Part shown: positions 1 through 7,164 of the stretch, piece after piece | Numbering within the stretch: the first letter of the stretch is position 1 | Layout: the number at the start of each line of letters is the position of its first letter | Origin: Gammaproteobacteria bacterium UBA5338 | GTDB lineage: Bacteria > Pseudomonadota > Gammaproteobacteria > Pseudomonadales > UBA5862 | Assembly: GCA_002408105.1 (NCBI GenBank) | Contig: DHQM01000117.1 | Span: 1 to 19,417 of the forward strand | DNA: 19,417 nt | Direction of reading: 5' to 3' | Position numbers and translations under genes: made by a program | The notes under the pieces: generated by a model | What the model was told of the DNA's origin: nothing | Seen by the model: only the letters and a program-made list of their open reading frames with translations | Database searches by the model: none

Positions 1-35
1 CAAGATAGCGTGTCTACCAATTCCACCACTTCGGC
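1..35 (-). tRNA. tRNA-Leu (5' part, cut by window edge; probably GAG anticodon)
   Basis: Read on the minus strand this begins GCCGAAGTGGTGGAATTGG, followed by TAGACACGCTATCTTG. That is the acceptor stem, D-arm with its GGAATTGGTAGACAC signature, and the start of the anticodon arm of a class II leucine tRNA. The window ends at what should be anticodon position 34. This base is G and sits after CUAUC-UU, which matches the GAG isoacceptor (leuU type). The rest of the molecule, including the long variable arm, lies outside the window. Position just downstream of secG is the arrangement known from many gammaproteobacteria. Confidence 0.9.
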
Positions 36-55
36 ATGAACAGCGAGGGCGAGCA

Positions 56-85
56 AGTATACCCAAGACGCCTGCCCTACTCCAA
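56..85 (-). promoter_or_regulatory. Candidate promoter for tRNA-Leu
   Basis: On the minus strand a TATACT box (56-61) lies about 20 nt upstream of the tRNA 5' end. A TTGGAG element (80-85) stands 18 bp further up, inside the last codons of secG. The box matches are partial. The tRNA could also be transcribed by read-through from secG. Confidence 0.35.
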
Positions 86-484
86 CTCGGGCAGCTGCTC
101 GGAGCCCGGCGCCTCGGGCAATGCGAGACCATCTGCTGTCTGGGTACCCGGATTTTCTCCACCAGCCTCCCGGTCTTCCGAAGGCCCAGCGGTCCGCGGC
201 TCCACAACCGCGGCAGGCGGAAAGCCGAGCTCACCTCCCGACAATGCGGCCGCCTTGTTTTTTGCAACCACAGCAAGACTGAAGCTGGTTGCAAAAAACA
301 GCGCCGCCAAGAGCGCCGTAGAACGCGACAATAAGTTGCCGCTGCCAGCACTGCCCAGAACCGTTTGCGAGGCGCCAGCACCAAAGGATGCGCCCATGTC
401 TGCGCCCTTACCGTGCTGCAAAAGGACCAGCCCAACCAGGCCGACCCCAATCAGAACATGGATGACTAAGAGAATGGTTTCCAT
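77..484 (-). CDS. secG: Preprotein translocase subunit SecG
   Basis: SecG is the small integral-membrane partner of SecYE and stimulates SecA-driven export across the inner membrane. The 135-residue product starts METILLVIHVLIGVGLVGLV, a first membrane segment (about 3-22). The family loop follows (LLQHGKGADMGASFGAG, about 21-37; then SRSTALLAALFF), leading into a second membrane segment at about 53-73. The tail after about residue 78 is Gly/Pro/Glu-rich and of low complexity, so the protein is longer than the 110-residue E. coli form. The start ATG lies inside the 3' end of tpiA (19-nt overlap), implying translational coupling. The coding sequence of the second membrane segment contains a perfect 13-bp inverted repeat (257-299), listed separately. 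Confidence 0.95.
   Translation of the reverse strand: METILLVIHVLIGVGLVGLVLLQHGKGADMGASFGAGASQTVLGSAGSGNLLSRSTALLAALFFATSFSLAVVAKNKAAALSGGELGFPPAAVVEPRTAGPSEDREAGGENPGTQTADGLALPEAPGSEQLPELE
257..299. repeat. Perfect 13-bp inverted repeat inside secG
   Basis: GTTTTTTGCAACC (257-269) and GGTTGCAAAAAAC (287-299) are exact reverse complements separated by 17 nt. In the secG mRNA an inner AGC/GCT pairing could extend the stem to 16 bp past a 2-nt bulge. No U-run follows on either strand, so this is not a standard terminator. Confidence 0.75.
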
Positions 485-1230
485 GGAGCATCCGCAATTG
501 CAATAAGTTTTCCGAACGCTTCGGCGCTCAGAGAGGCGCCCCCGATCAAGGCGCCGTCGACATCGTCACACTGCAGCAGTGCTGCACCGTTGCTCGGCTT
601 CACACTGCCGCCGTATAGGATGCGTGTGGCCGCTGCAATGTCGGCATTTTCTTCCGCCAAGCTGGCACGAATCAGCCTGTGCATGTCCTGCACTTGACCG
701 GGCTCCGCCGACCGGCCGGTGCCGATGGCCCACACAGGCTCGTAGGCGATCACCAGGTCTGGGTCTTGGCGCAGCATGGGGGCCAGTGCTGCAAGCTGCT
801 GCTGGATCACCCTTTCGGCACGAACCGCCTCGCGGTCGGCCAGGGATTCACCAACACAGACAATCGGCACCACGCCTGCTGCCGATGCAGCCTGCGCCTT
901 GGCCACCACGTCTGCGTCGGTTTCGTGGTGCAGAGCGCGCCGTTCTGAATGCCCGACGATCACATAGGCGCATCCGACATCGGCCAGCATGGGTGCGGCG
1001 ACATCGCCTGTGAACGCGCCTTCGTCGCTTGAGTGGACATCCTGCGCCCCCACGCGAACCCCAGCACTGAGCAATGCCACTGCCTGCGTCAGGTACACCG
1101 CCGGCGGGAACAAGGCCACCTCTACACTTGGGTGCGCTGCAGCAACGGTGCAGCAGGCGGGAACCAAGTCATCGACCAAGGCCCCACTGCCGTGCATTTT
1201 CCAGTTGCCAGCGATCAACTTTCGGCGCAT
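466..1230 (-). CDS. tpiA: Triose-phosphate isomerase
   Basis: This cytosolic TIM-barrel enzyme interconverts dihydroxyacetone phosphate and glyceraldehyde 3-phosphate in glycolysis and gluconeogenesis. The 254-residue product has the expected length. It shows GNWKMHG with N9 and K11, the catalytic histidine in VGHSERR (H94), the catalytic glutamate in AYEPVWAIGTG (E164) and the phosphate-gripping YGGSVKPSN (about 207-215). An open frame continues upstream to 1371, but the start is placed at the ATG of MRRKLIAGNWKMHG. It fits homologues and has GGAGGCGGGG directly in front. The stop lies 19 nt inside secG. The gene follows glmM by 64 bp. Confidence 0.97.
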   Translation of the reverse strand: MRRKLIAGNWKMHGSGALVDDLVPACCTVAAAHPSVEVALFPPAVYLTQAVALLSAGVRVGAQDVHSSDEGAFTGDVAAPMLADVGCAYVIVGHSERRALHHETDADVVAKAQAASAAGVVPIVCVGESLADREAVRAERVIQQQLAALAPMLRQDPDLVIAYEPVWAIGTGRSAEPGQVQDMHRLIRASLAEENADIAAATRILYGGSVKPSNGAALLQCDDVDGALIGGASLSAEAFGKLIAIADAPWKPFS

Positions 1231-1260
1231 CCCCGCCTCCCTCATTTCGCGCGGCGCGCA

Positions 1261-1289
1261 ATGGTAGCGCAGGCTGAATGGCCGAACAA
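1261..1289 (-). promoter_or_regulatory. Weak candidate promoter ahead of tpiA
   Basis: In the 64-bp gap between glmM and tpiA, minus strand, TTGTTC (1284-1289) and TACCAT (1261-1266) are spaced by exactly 17 bp. Both boxes match the sigma-70 consensus only partly. The gap may just be operon leader. Confidence 0.22.
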
Positions 1290-1294
1290 CCCGA

Positions 1295-2647
1295 TCAGAC
1301 GACCGCCGCTCGGACCGAATCGGCCAGGGATTGCGCCACCGCTGCCACCAGGTCGACATCCTCGCCCTCAACCATCACACGCAAGACGGGCTCGGTTCCG
1401 GAGGGCCGCAACAGCACCCTTCCCTTGGAGCCGAGGCGGCGCTCCGCGTCGCGCGTGGCGGAACACACCCGATCGAGGGCACAGATCGCAGTGCGGTCTA
1501 CCTGGGCTCCGAGCGCCACATTGATGGTCACTTGCGGATACTTGTTCATGGCGCCGAGCATGTCACGCAACGAGGGCCGACCAGTCGCAGCAAGCGCAGC
1601 CAGAACCTGGAGCGCCGAGACGACCCCATCGCCAGTGGTGGTGGCACCCAGACAGAGGATGTGACCGGAGGACTCTCCTCCGAGTTGCCAGCCGAGACGA
1701 AGCAGCTCGGCGTTGACATGCCGATCACCGACTTCGCTGCGCACGAAGGGGATATCCAACTCCGAAAGCGCGATCTCCAGACCCAAGTTCGTCATCTTTG
1801 TACCGACGACCCCGCCGTGCAGGCGGCCGCTGCGGTGCTGGTCGAGGGCAATGATGTACAGCAGCTCATCACCGTCCACAAGCGTCCCATCGGCATCCAC
1901 CATGACGACGCGGTCACCGTCCCCATCCAAGGCGATTCCGATGTCTGCCCCCACCTCCTGAACCCGGGAACGCAGCGCTTCAGGATTGGTGGAGCCGCAG
2001 CGGTCATTGATGTTGAGGCCATTGGGCTGATTTCCAAGCGGGATCACCCTGGCGCCGAGCTCCTCCAGTACAGCCGGTGCGATTTGGTAGGTGGCACCGT
2101 GCGCACAGTCCACCACGATCTTCCAAGTGGAGAGGTCCACATGGCTCGGGATGGTGCTCTTGCAAAACTCGATGTAGCGACCTGGCGCATCGGCGATGCG
2201 AAACGCCTTACCCAGCTGATCCGGGGCGACTGTGTCCATTTCAACGTCAAGCTCCGCCTCGATTTCGAGTTCGAGCGCGTCGTCCAGTTTTTGCCCTGCA
2301 CCTGAGAAAAACTTGATCCCATTGTCATCGAACGGGTTGTGGGAGGCGCTGATCACGACCCCAGCCTGCGCTTTAAAGGTCCGCGTCAGGTACGCGATCG
2401 CAGGCGTCGGCATCGGACCGAGCAGACCAATGTCCGCACCGGCGGCGGACAAACCTGCCTCCAGGGCCGATTCGAACATGTACCCAGAAATTCGTGTGTC
2501 CTTGCCAATCAGCACCTTCGGGTGGGGTGTGCGGCGCCCCAGCACGCGGCCCAACGCCCAGCCGAGTTTCAGCACGAAGTCGGCCGTGATCGGGTGCTCA
2601 CCGACGCGCCCACGAATGCCATCGGTACCAAAATACTTACGACTCAT
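1295..2647 (-). CDS. glmM: Phosphoglucosamine mutase
   Basis: GlmM converts glucosamine 6-phosphate to glucosamine 1-phosphate, a step towards UDP-GlcNAc for peptidoglycan and lipopolysaccharide. The 450-residue product is of normal length. Visible motifs are FGTDGIRG (6-13), the phosphoserine loop [12 protein letters not shown] with S102 as the phosphorylated residue, the metal-binding DGDGDR (D241, D243, D245), the sugar-binding GESSGH (324-329) and the phosphate-binding RPSGTEP (414-420). The open frame extends upstream to 2710, but [13 protein letters not shown] matches the family start. Its ATG overlaps the end of folP by 11 nt, as expected for coupled translation in the folP-glmM pair. 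Confidence 0.97.
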   Translation of the reverse strand: MSRKYFGTDGIRGRVGEHPITADFVLKLGWALGRVLGRRTPHPKVLIGKDTRISGYMFESALEAGLSAAGADIGLLGPMPTPAIAYLTRTFKAQAGVVISASHNPFDDNGIKFFSGAGQKLDDALELEIEAELDVEMDTVAPDQLGKAFRIADAPGRYIEFCKSTIPSHVDLSTWKIVVDCAHGATYQIAPAVLEELGARVIPLGNQPNGLNINDRCGSTNPEALRSRVQEVGADIGIALDGDGDRVVMVDADGTLVDGDELLYIIALDQHRSGRLHGGVVGTKMTNLGLEIALSELDIPFVRSEVGDRHVNAELLRLGWQLGGESSGHILCLGATTTGDGVVSALQVLAALAATGRPSLRDMLGAMNKYPQVTINVALGAQVDRTAICALDRVCSATRDAERRLGSKGRVLLRPSGTEPVLRVMVEGEDVDLVAAVAQSLADSVRAAVV

Positions 2648-3509
2648 AGACCACCTGTTCTCTGTTGCAGGCCGCCCAAACTCGAACGGCGTCAACGGCT
2701 GGCGCCACATCGTGCACCCGCAGAATCAATGCGCCTTGCTGCAGCGCCAGCACGTTGGCGGCGACCGTGCCCGCCAACCGCTCATCAACTGGACGCCCGG
2801 TGAGGTCCCCGATCATGCGCTTGCGCGATATGCCCACCAGCAGGGGACATCCCAGGGCTGCTAAGGCGCGCAGCTGTGCCAATAAGCCTAAGTTATGCTT
2901 CAGCGACTTGCCAAAACCAAAGCCTGGATCGAGAACCAACCGGCCTGGATCAATGCCCGCTGCCACCGCCACCGCGACGCGCTCGGCGAGGTAGGTCCGG
3001 ACCTCGCCGACCACATCGCCATATTCTGGCTCCACCTGCATCGACTGAGGCGAGCCCTGCATGTGCATCAAGCACAGGGCCACCGACGAAGCCGCCACCG
3101 CCTCCAATGCGCCGGGCTGGGTCAGAGCACGCACGTCGTTGACCATGCCTGCACCCGCCTCAATCGCAGCGCGCATGACCGCCGGGCGGCTGGTGTCCAC
3201 GGAGATCACCGCTTCGCAAGTGCCCGCCAGTCGCTCCACTGCAGGAACCACGCGCTCCAGCTCTTCCGCCTCGCTCACATCGTCAGCACCCGGCCGGGTC
3301 GATTCGCCGCCCAGGTCGATGATGGCGGCTCCTGCGGCCACCATGTCCATGGCCGCTGCTTCGACAGCCACAACATCGATGCGACCACGGCGCACGAACC
3401 GGCCACCATCGGAAAAGGAATCCGGCGTGAGGTTGAGAATGCCCATGACCCGAGGCTGCGACAACTCGAGCCGGCGGGCGCCACACTGCAATAAGAAGGG
3501 TTGAGGCAT
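2637..3509 (-). CDS. folP: Dihydropteroate synthase
   Basis: FolP condenses p-aminobenzoate with 6-hydroxymethyl-dihydropterin diphosphate to give dihydropteroate in folate synthesis, and is the sulfonamide target. The 290-residue TIM barrel shows [15 protein letters not shown] (22-36), [11 protein letters not shown] (64-74), SVDTSRP (103-109), NDVRAL (124-129), DPGFGFGKS (194-202), GISRKRMIG (226-234) and LRVHDVA (263-269). The start at [10 protein letters not shown] is preferred over an upstream extension to 3608, because that extension is shared with the terminator-like hairpin at 3530-3552. A G-rich stretch (TGGGGGCC) serves as a weak ribosome binding site. The gene lies 73 bp after ftsH. 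Confidence 0.96.
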   Translation of the reverse strand: MPQPFLLQCGARRLELSQPRVMGILNLTPDSFSDGGRFVRRGRIDVVAVEAAAMDMVAAGAAIIDLGGESTRPGADDVSEAEELERVVPAVERLAGTCEAVISVDTSRPAVMRAAIEAGAGMVNDVRALTQPGALEAVAASSVALCLMHMQGSPQSMQVEPEYGDVVGEVRTYLAERVAVAVAAGIDPGRLVLDPGFGFGKSLKHNLGLLAQLRALAALGCPLLVGISRKRMIGDLTGRPVDERLAGTVAANVLALQQGALILRVHDVAPAVDAVRVWAACNREQVVYES

Positions 3510-3521
3510 GGATGGGCCCCC

Positions 3522-3552
3522 AAACGAAACCGGCCTGGGAACCCCAGGCCGG
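3522..3552 (-). terminator. Hairpin with T-rich tail between ftsH and folP
   Basis: CCGGCCTGGG (3530-3539) and CCCAGGCCGG (3543-3552) form a perfect 10-bp stem with a 3-nt loop. Read on the minus strand the stem is followed by TTTCGTTTG. This resembles an intrinsic terminator or partial terminator just downstream of ftsH. It sits about 20 nt before the folP start, so it could also work as an attenuator. Confidence 0.6.
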
Positions 3553-3582
3553 CCTGACGCGATCCCGCAGGTTCCTTCGCGG

Positions 3583-5520
3583 TCAGACTTCACCTGCGGG
3601 GCGCCCAATGGCCCCGCCAGGACTGGTGCGACCGGTGCTGCTGGGTTCGTCCGAGGGGACTCTGGGGGAGGCGGGGGGCGCGGTGTCGTCCCATCCCTCT
3701 GGCGGGCGTGGCGGGCGGCCCGCCATGATGTCGTCGATCTGATCCGAGCTCAGTGTCTCGTACTTGACCAAGGCATCGGCCATCGCGTGCAGCTTTTCGA
3801 TGTTTTCAGTCAACAGCCGCTTCGCGGTGCCGTAGCATTCATCAATGACGGCGCGCACCTCTTCATCGATCAGGCGAGCCGTTTCACCGGAGTGGCCGCG
3901 AACCGGACCGGCTGCACTGCGCCCCAGGAACACTTCGCCCTCGTCCTCGTCATACATCAATGGACCGAGCTTCTCCGACAGCCCCCAGCGCGTGACCAGG
4001 CTCCGAGCAAGGTCGGTGGCACGCTGGATGTCATTGGATGCACCCGTGGTCACACCGTCGAAACCGAGGGTCAACTCCTCTGCAACACGGCCACCAAACA
4101 GGCTGCAGATTTGGCTCAGAATAGAGCGCTTGCTGTGGCTGTAGCGGTCTTCTTCCGGCAAGAACATGGTCACCCCAAGGGCGCGCCCCCGCGGAATGAT
4201 GCTCACCTTGTAGACCGGGTCGTGCTCCGGCACCAGGCGGCCCACAATGGCATGCCCAGCCTCATGGTAGGCGGTGTTGCGCTTCTCTTTGTCCGACATG
4301 ACCATCGATTTGCGCTCGGCGCCCATCATGATCTTGTCCTTGGCCAACTCGAACTCTTCCATGTCGACCGTGCGCTTGTTGGCTCGCGCGGCGAACAGCG
4401 CGGCTTCATTGACCAGGTTGGCCAGCTGGGCGCCTGAAAAGCCCGGCGTGCCGCGTGCAATGACACTCGCATTGACGCTGTCCGCCACGGGCACCTTGCG
4501 CATGTGGACCTTGAGTATCTGCTCCCGGCCACGGATGTCCGGCAGCCCAACCACCACCTGGCGATCAAAGCGCCCTGGGCGCAACAGCGCTGGATCCAAC
4601 ACATCCGGGCGGTTGGTGGCAGCGATCACGATGACGCCATCGTTGCCTTCGAAGCCGTCCATTTCGACCAGCAGCTGGTTGAGGGTTTGCTCGCGTTCAT
4701 CGTGCCCACCACCGAGCCCCGCGCCGCGGTGACGGCCCACCGCGTCGATCTCGTCGATGAAAATGATGCACGGCGCCCGCTTCTTGGCCTGCTCGAACAT
4801 GTCACGCACCCGAGAGGCACCGACACCGACAAACATTTCTACGAAATCAGAGCCAGATATGCTGAAAAACGGCACCTTGGCTTCGCCCGCGATGGCCTTT
4901 GCCAACAATGTTTTCCCGGTCCCGGGCTGACCCACCATCAGGATGCCCCGGGGGATTTTGCCGCCGAGGCGTTGGAATTTTCCGGGGTCCTTGAGGAAAT
5001 CGACCAACTCCTTTACGTCTTCCTTGGCTTCATCGACCCCGGCCACGTCCGCAAAGGTCGTGTTGATTTGGTCTTCGTTCATAAGCCGAGCGCGGCTCTT
5101 ACCGAAACTCATTGGGCCGCCGCGCCCGCCGGCGCCGCCTTGCATCTGACGCATGAAAAACATGAAGACAGCGATGATGATGAGAATTGGAAAGCTGGCC
5201 ACAAGCAGCTGCATCCAGATGCTCTGCCGCTCAGGCTCCAGCCCTTCGACCTCAACATCGCGGCTCAATAGGTCGTCCATGAGTTTGAGGTCGGGGACAT
5301 TGGGCCGCACCGTCTCGAACTGGCCGCCGCCGTTTTTGCGTTGCCCGACGATGGTGTAGCCGTCGCCTTTAATCGCGATGCGGTCAATGCGGTCTTGGTG
5401 CAGTTCCTCAATGAACTGCGAATAGGAAACCTGCTGTAGATCCGGCTGCATGCTGAAGTTGTTGAACACCGTCAACAACACCGCCGCAATGATGAGCCAC
5501 AGAATGAGATTTTTTGCCAT
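3583..5520 (-). CDS. ftsH: ATP-dependent zinc metalloprotease FtsH
   Basis: FtsH is the essential membrane-anchored AAA+ protease for membrane proteins and regulators such as LpxC and sigma-32. The 645-residue product has membrane segments at about 4-23 and 104-123 flanking a periplasmic domain. The AAA module has Walker A GQPGTGKT (197-204), Walker B IIFIDEID (252-259) and a second region of homology [19 protein letters not shown] (302-320). The zinc site is HEAGH (419-423) with the third ligand at about D497. The Walker A carries Q198 where homologues I recall have proline. The tail is Pro/Ser-rich. An in-frame TTG three codons upstream (5529) has a better-spaced ribosome site (GAGGG, 7 nt) and would add MND; the ATG giving MAKN matches family starts. 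Translation could use either. Confidence 0.97.
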   Translation of the reverse strand: MAKNLILWLIIAAVLLTVFNNFSMQPDLQQVSYSQFIEELHQDRIDRIAIKGDGYTIVGQRKNGGGQFETVRPNVPDLKLMDDLLSRDVEVEGLEPERQSIWMQLLVASFPILIIIAVFMFFMRQMQGGAGGRGGPMSFGKSRARLMNEDQINTTFADVAGVDEAKEDVKELVDFLKDPGKFQRLGGKIPRGILMVGQPGTGKTLLAKAIAGEAKVPFFSISGSDFVEMFVGVGASRVRDMFEQAKKRAPCIIFIDEIDAVGRHRGAGLGGGHDEREQTLNQLLVEMDGFEGNDGVIVIAATNRPDVLDPALLRPGRFDRQVVVGLPDIRGREQILKVHMRKVPVADSVNASVIARGTPGFSGAQLANLVNEAALFAARANKRTVDMEEFELAKDKIMMGAERKSMVMSDKEKRNTAYHEAGHAIVGRLVPEHDPVYKVSIIPRGRALGVTMFLPEEDRYSHSKRSILSQICSLFGGRVAEELTLGFDGVTTGASNDIQRATDLARSLVTRWGLSEKLGPLMYDEDEGEVFLGRSAAGPVRGHSGETARLIDEEVRAVIDECYGTAKRLLTENIEKLHAMADALVKYETLSSDQIDDIMAGRPPRPPEGWDDTAPPASPRVPSDEPSSTGRTSPGGAIGRPAGEV

Positions 5521-5534
5521 ATCGTTCAAGGGGT

Positions 5535-5613
5535 TGCCCTCGTGACGTTCAAGCGCCCCTAAGGCGCGTCGGACCGGTTCTGTAACCGGAAAATCGCGGT
5601 TGCTTTGATTATA
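5535..5613 (-). promoter_or_regulatory. ftsH promoter and structured leader
   Basis: Minus strand, between rlmE and ftsH. A perfect TATAAT box lies at 5608-5613, without a convincing -35 element. The following leader contains two perfect hairpins: CCGGTT-ACAG-AACCGG (5574-5589) and GCGCC-TTAGG-GGCGC (5553-5567). The second is followed by CTTGAA (about 5547-5552), 14 nt, then CCCCTTGA. That resembles a sigma-32 promoter (CTTGAA ... CCCCAT) but lies on top of the start codon. In E. coli this operon is heat-inducible, so the match is worth noting, but the call is tentative. Confidence 0.4.
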
Positions 5614-5637
5614 ACCACAGCGGCCTCGCCGAGCGGA

Positions 5638-6267
5638 TCAGCCAACCTCGCGCCGAAAGCCGGTCGCAACCAGATACTGTTCTCGGGAGCGGGGCCGTGA
5701 GGCAGCGGGTTTGACGCCACGAACCGCAGAAAACTGATCCCTCACGGCGCGCAGGAACGCATCAAAACCTTCTCCCTGAAACAATTTGACCACCAGAGCG
5801 CCGTTTTGTCGCAGGGTCTTTCCGGCAAGCTCGAACGCCAATTCAGCCAATTCCATCGCCCGGGGCTGATCAATCGCCGCATTGCCACTGAGGTTGGGTG
5901 CCATATCCGAAATTACAAGGTCCACCGGCGCGCGGCCCACCGCATCAAGCAAACGTTCATACACCGCCTGTTCGGTGAAGTCGCCGGCAACGAAATCGAC
6001 CCCAGCGACACTGTCCATGGGCAGCAGGTCGCAGGCCACCACCCGGCCCTGATCGCCGACCACCCCCGCGGCCACCTGCGACCAGCCACCGGGAGCAGCG
6101 CCCAAATCGACCACCGTATCTCCTGGGCGCATCAAACGGTACCGTCCCTGCAATTCCAGCAGTTTGTAGGCAGCCCGCGACCGCAGGCCCTCGCGCCGGG
6201 CACGTTGCACATAGGTGTCGTCGAAATGCTCGCGCAACCAGCGGTGGCTGCTTTTACTGCGTGTCAC
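5638..6267 (-). CDS. rlmE: 23S rRNA (uridine-2'-O-)-methyltransferase RlmE
   Basis: RlmE (FtsJ/RrmJ) uses S-adenosylmethionine to methylate U2552 in the A-loop of 23S rRNA late in 50S assembly. The 209-residue product carries the SAM motif [13 protein letters not shown] (52-64) and the catalytic K-D-K-E set: K35 (AAYKLLE), D121 (SDMAPN), K161 ([10 protein letters not shown]) and E196 ([11 protein letters not shown]). The start is GTG (protein [15 protein letters not shown]), with GAGGCGGG about 10 nt upstream. It lies 117 bp upstream of the ftsH ATG on the same strand, as in the E. coli rlmE-ftsH operon, and diverges from yhbY. Confidence 0.96.
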   Translation of the reverse strand: MTRSKSSHRWLREHFDDTYVQRARREGLRSRAAYKLLELQGRYRLMRPGDTVVDLGAAPGGWSQVAAGVVGDQGRVVACDLLPMDSVAGVDFVAGDFTEQAVYERLLDAVGRAPVDLVISDMAPNLSGNAAIDQPRAMELAELAFELAGKTLRQNGALVVKLFQGEGFDAFLRAVRDQFSAVRGVKPAASRPRSREQYLVATGFRREVG

Positions 6268-6311
6268 GATCGATCCCGCCTCAATGGCCAGGGAAAGGCG
6301 CGAGGGCTACA

Positions 6312-6665
6312 ATGCGCACCCCACCGCCACTGGATGAAGCCACATACGCCGTGCCGATCACCCCAACACAACGCAAACAATACCGCGCCATTGGCCACCA
6401 TTTGCAGCCCATCGTTGTTGTTGCCGAGAATGGCATCAGCGCGGGCGTACGGGACGAACTTGATCGCGCCCTGCACGACCACGAACTCATCAAGGTGCGA
6501 TTGACCGCCGAGAACCGGGACCACCGCCAGGAGCTGCTCAACGGCGTACTGGCAGCGACAGGCGCAGAACTGGTGCAACGGATTGGGCATGTGGCGCTGA
6601 TTCTGCGCCGATCCCCGCAGCCCAAACCCGCCCTGTCCAACCTGATGCGCCACGCCAAGAACTGA
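6312..6665 (+). CDS. yhbY: Ribosome assembly RNA-binding protein YhbY (CRM domain)
   Basis: YhbY is a small CRM-domain protein that binds pre-50S rRNA. The product (117 residues from this ATG) contains the CRM pattern IGHHLQPIVVVAENGIS, then LDRALHDHELIKVRL, then TGAELVQRIGHVALILRR. This start has GAGGG five nt upstream. A GTG at 6351 would give MPITPTQRKQYRAIGHH, which aligns better with the short N-termini of homologues. A TACAAT hexamer (6308-6313) overlaps the ATG and could be a -10 box for that shorter form. The start is therefore uncertain, but the gene is not. It diverges from rlmE across 44 bp, as in other gammaproteobacteria. Confidence 0.93.
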   Translation: MRTPPPLDEATYAVPITPTQRKQYRAIGHHLQPIVVVAENGISAGVRDELDRALHDHELIKVRLTAENRDHRQELLNGVLAATGAELVQRIGHVALILRRSPQPKPALSNLMRHAKN

Positions 6666-6679
6666 CGGGCGAAGGCCCG
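6666..6679. terminator. Short hairpin between convergent yhbY and greA
   Basis: CGGGC-GAAG-GCCCG forms a perfect 5-bp stem in the 22-bp gap between the yhbY and greA stop codons. It has no T-run on either side, so it is at best a weak bidirectional terminator. Confidence 0.3.
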
Positions 6680-6687
6680 CTCCACAC

Positions 6688-7164
6688 TCAGCGGTGGTGA
6701 ATCTGCTCGATTTCGTACAGGGCGATTCCGGAAGGGGTTTGCACCTCGACTTCGTCACCCAGCTCTTTGCCGATCAGCGCACGACCCATCGGTGAAGTGA
6801 CGGAAATTTTTTCCTGCTTCACGTCCGCCTCGTCTTCGCCGACGATCTGGTAAACACTGTGCTGATCGGTGTCCACGTTCAGCAACTCCACCGTGGCCCC
6901 GAAGATGACCTTGCCGCTGTTCTCAATGCGCGTGACATCGATCACCTGCGCGTCAGCGAGCTTGGCTTCGATTTCCTGAATTCGGCCTTCTATAAAACTC
7001 TGCCGCTCCCGCGCCGCGTGGTACTCGGCATTCTCTTTCAGATCACCGTGCTCGCGGGCCTCGGCGATGGCAGCGATCACCTCCGGGCGGTCCTGGCTCT
7101 TCAAACGCTGCAACTCGTCGCGCAGACGCTCAGCGCCCTGCACGGTCATGGGTACTCTAGTCAT
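6688..7164 (-). CDS. greA: Transcription elongation factor GreA
   Basis: GreA enters the RNA polymerase secondary channel and stimulates cleavage of backtracked RNA. The product is 158 residues, identical in length to E. coli GreA. An N-terminal coiled coil (about 10-75) carries the acidic tip [18 protein letters not shown], including D41 and E44. The C-terminal FKBP-like domain contains [11 protein letters not shown] and [18 protein letters not shown]. The chosen start ([14 protein letters not shown]) aligns with E. coli MQAIPMTLRGAEKL, while upstream codons belong to carB. The ATG overlaps the carB stop by 8 nt (ATGACTAG), so greA is probably translated from the car operon mRNA. It converges with yhbY. 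Confidence 0.96.
   Translation of the reverse strand: MTRVPMTVQGAERLRDELQRLKSQDRPEVIAAIAEAREHGDLKENAEYHAARERQSFIEGRIQEIEAKLADAQVIDVTRIENSGKVIFGATVELLNVDTDQHSVYQIVGEDEADVKQEKISVTSPMGRALIGKELGDEVEVQTPSGIALYEIEQIHHR

Noticed and set aside
36..506. Long plus-strand open frame opposite secG
   Set aside because: It is the complement of secG, whose membrane segments and family motifs are clear. The plus-strand product has no recognisable features.
1331..2305. 324-codon plus-strand open frame opposite glmM
   Set aside because: It is a GC-driven shadow of glmM. The minus strand carries all catalytic motifs.
7157..7164. Apparent conflict between carB end and greA start
   Set aside because: The 8-nt overlap ATGACTAG is a normal coupled stop/start, and both proteins are full length. 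There is no frameshift.
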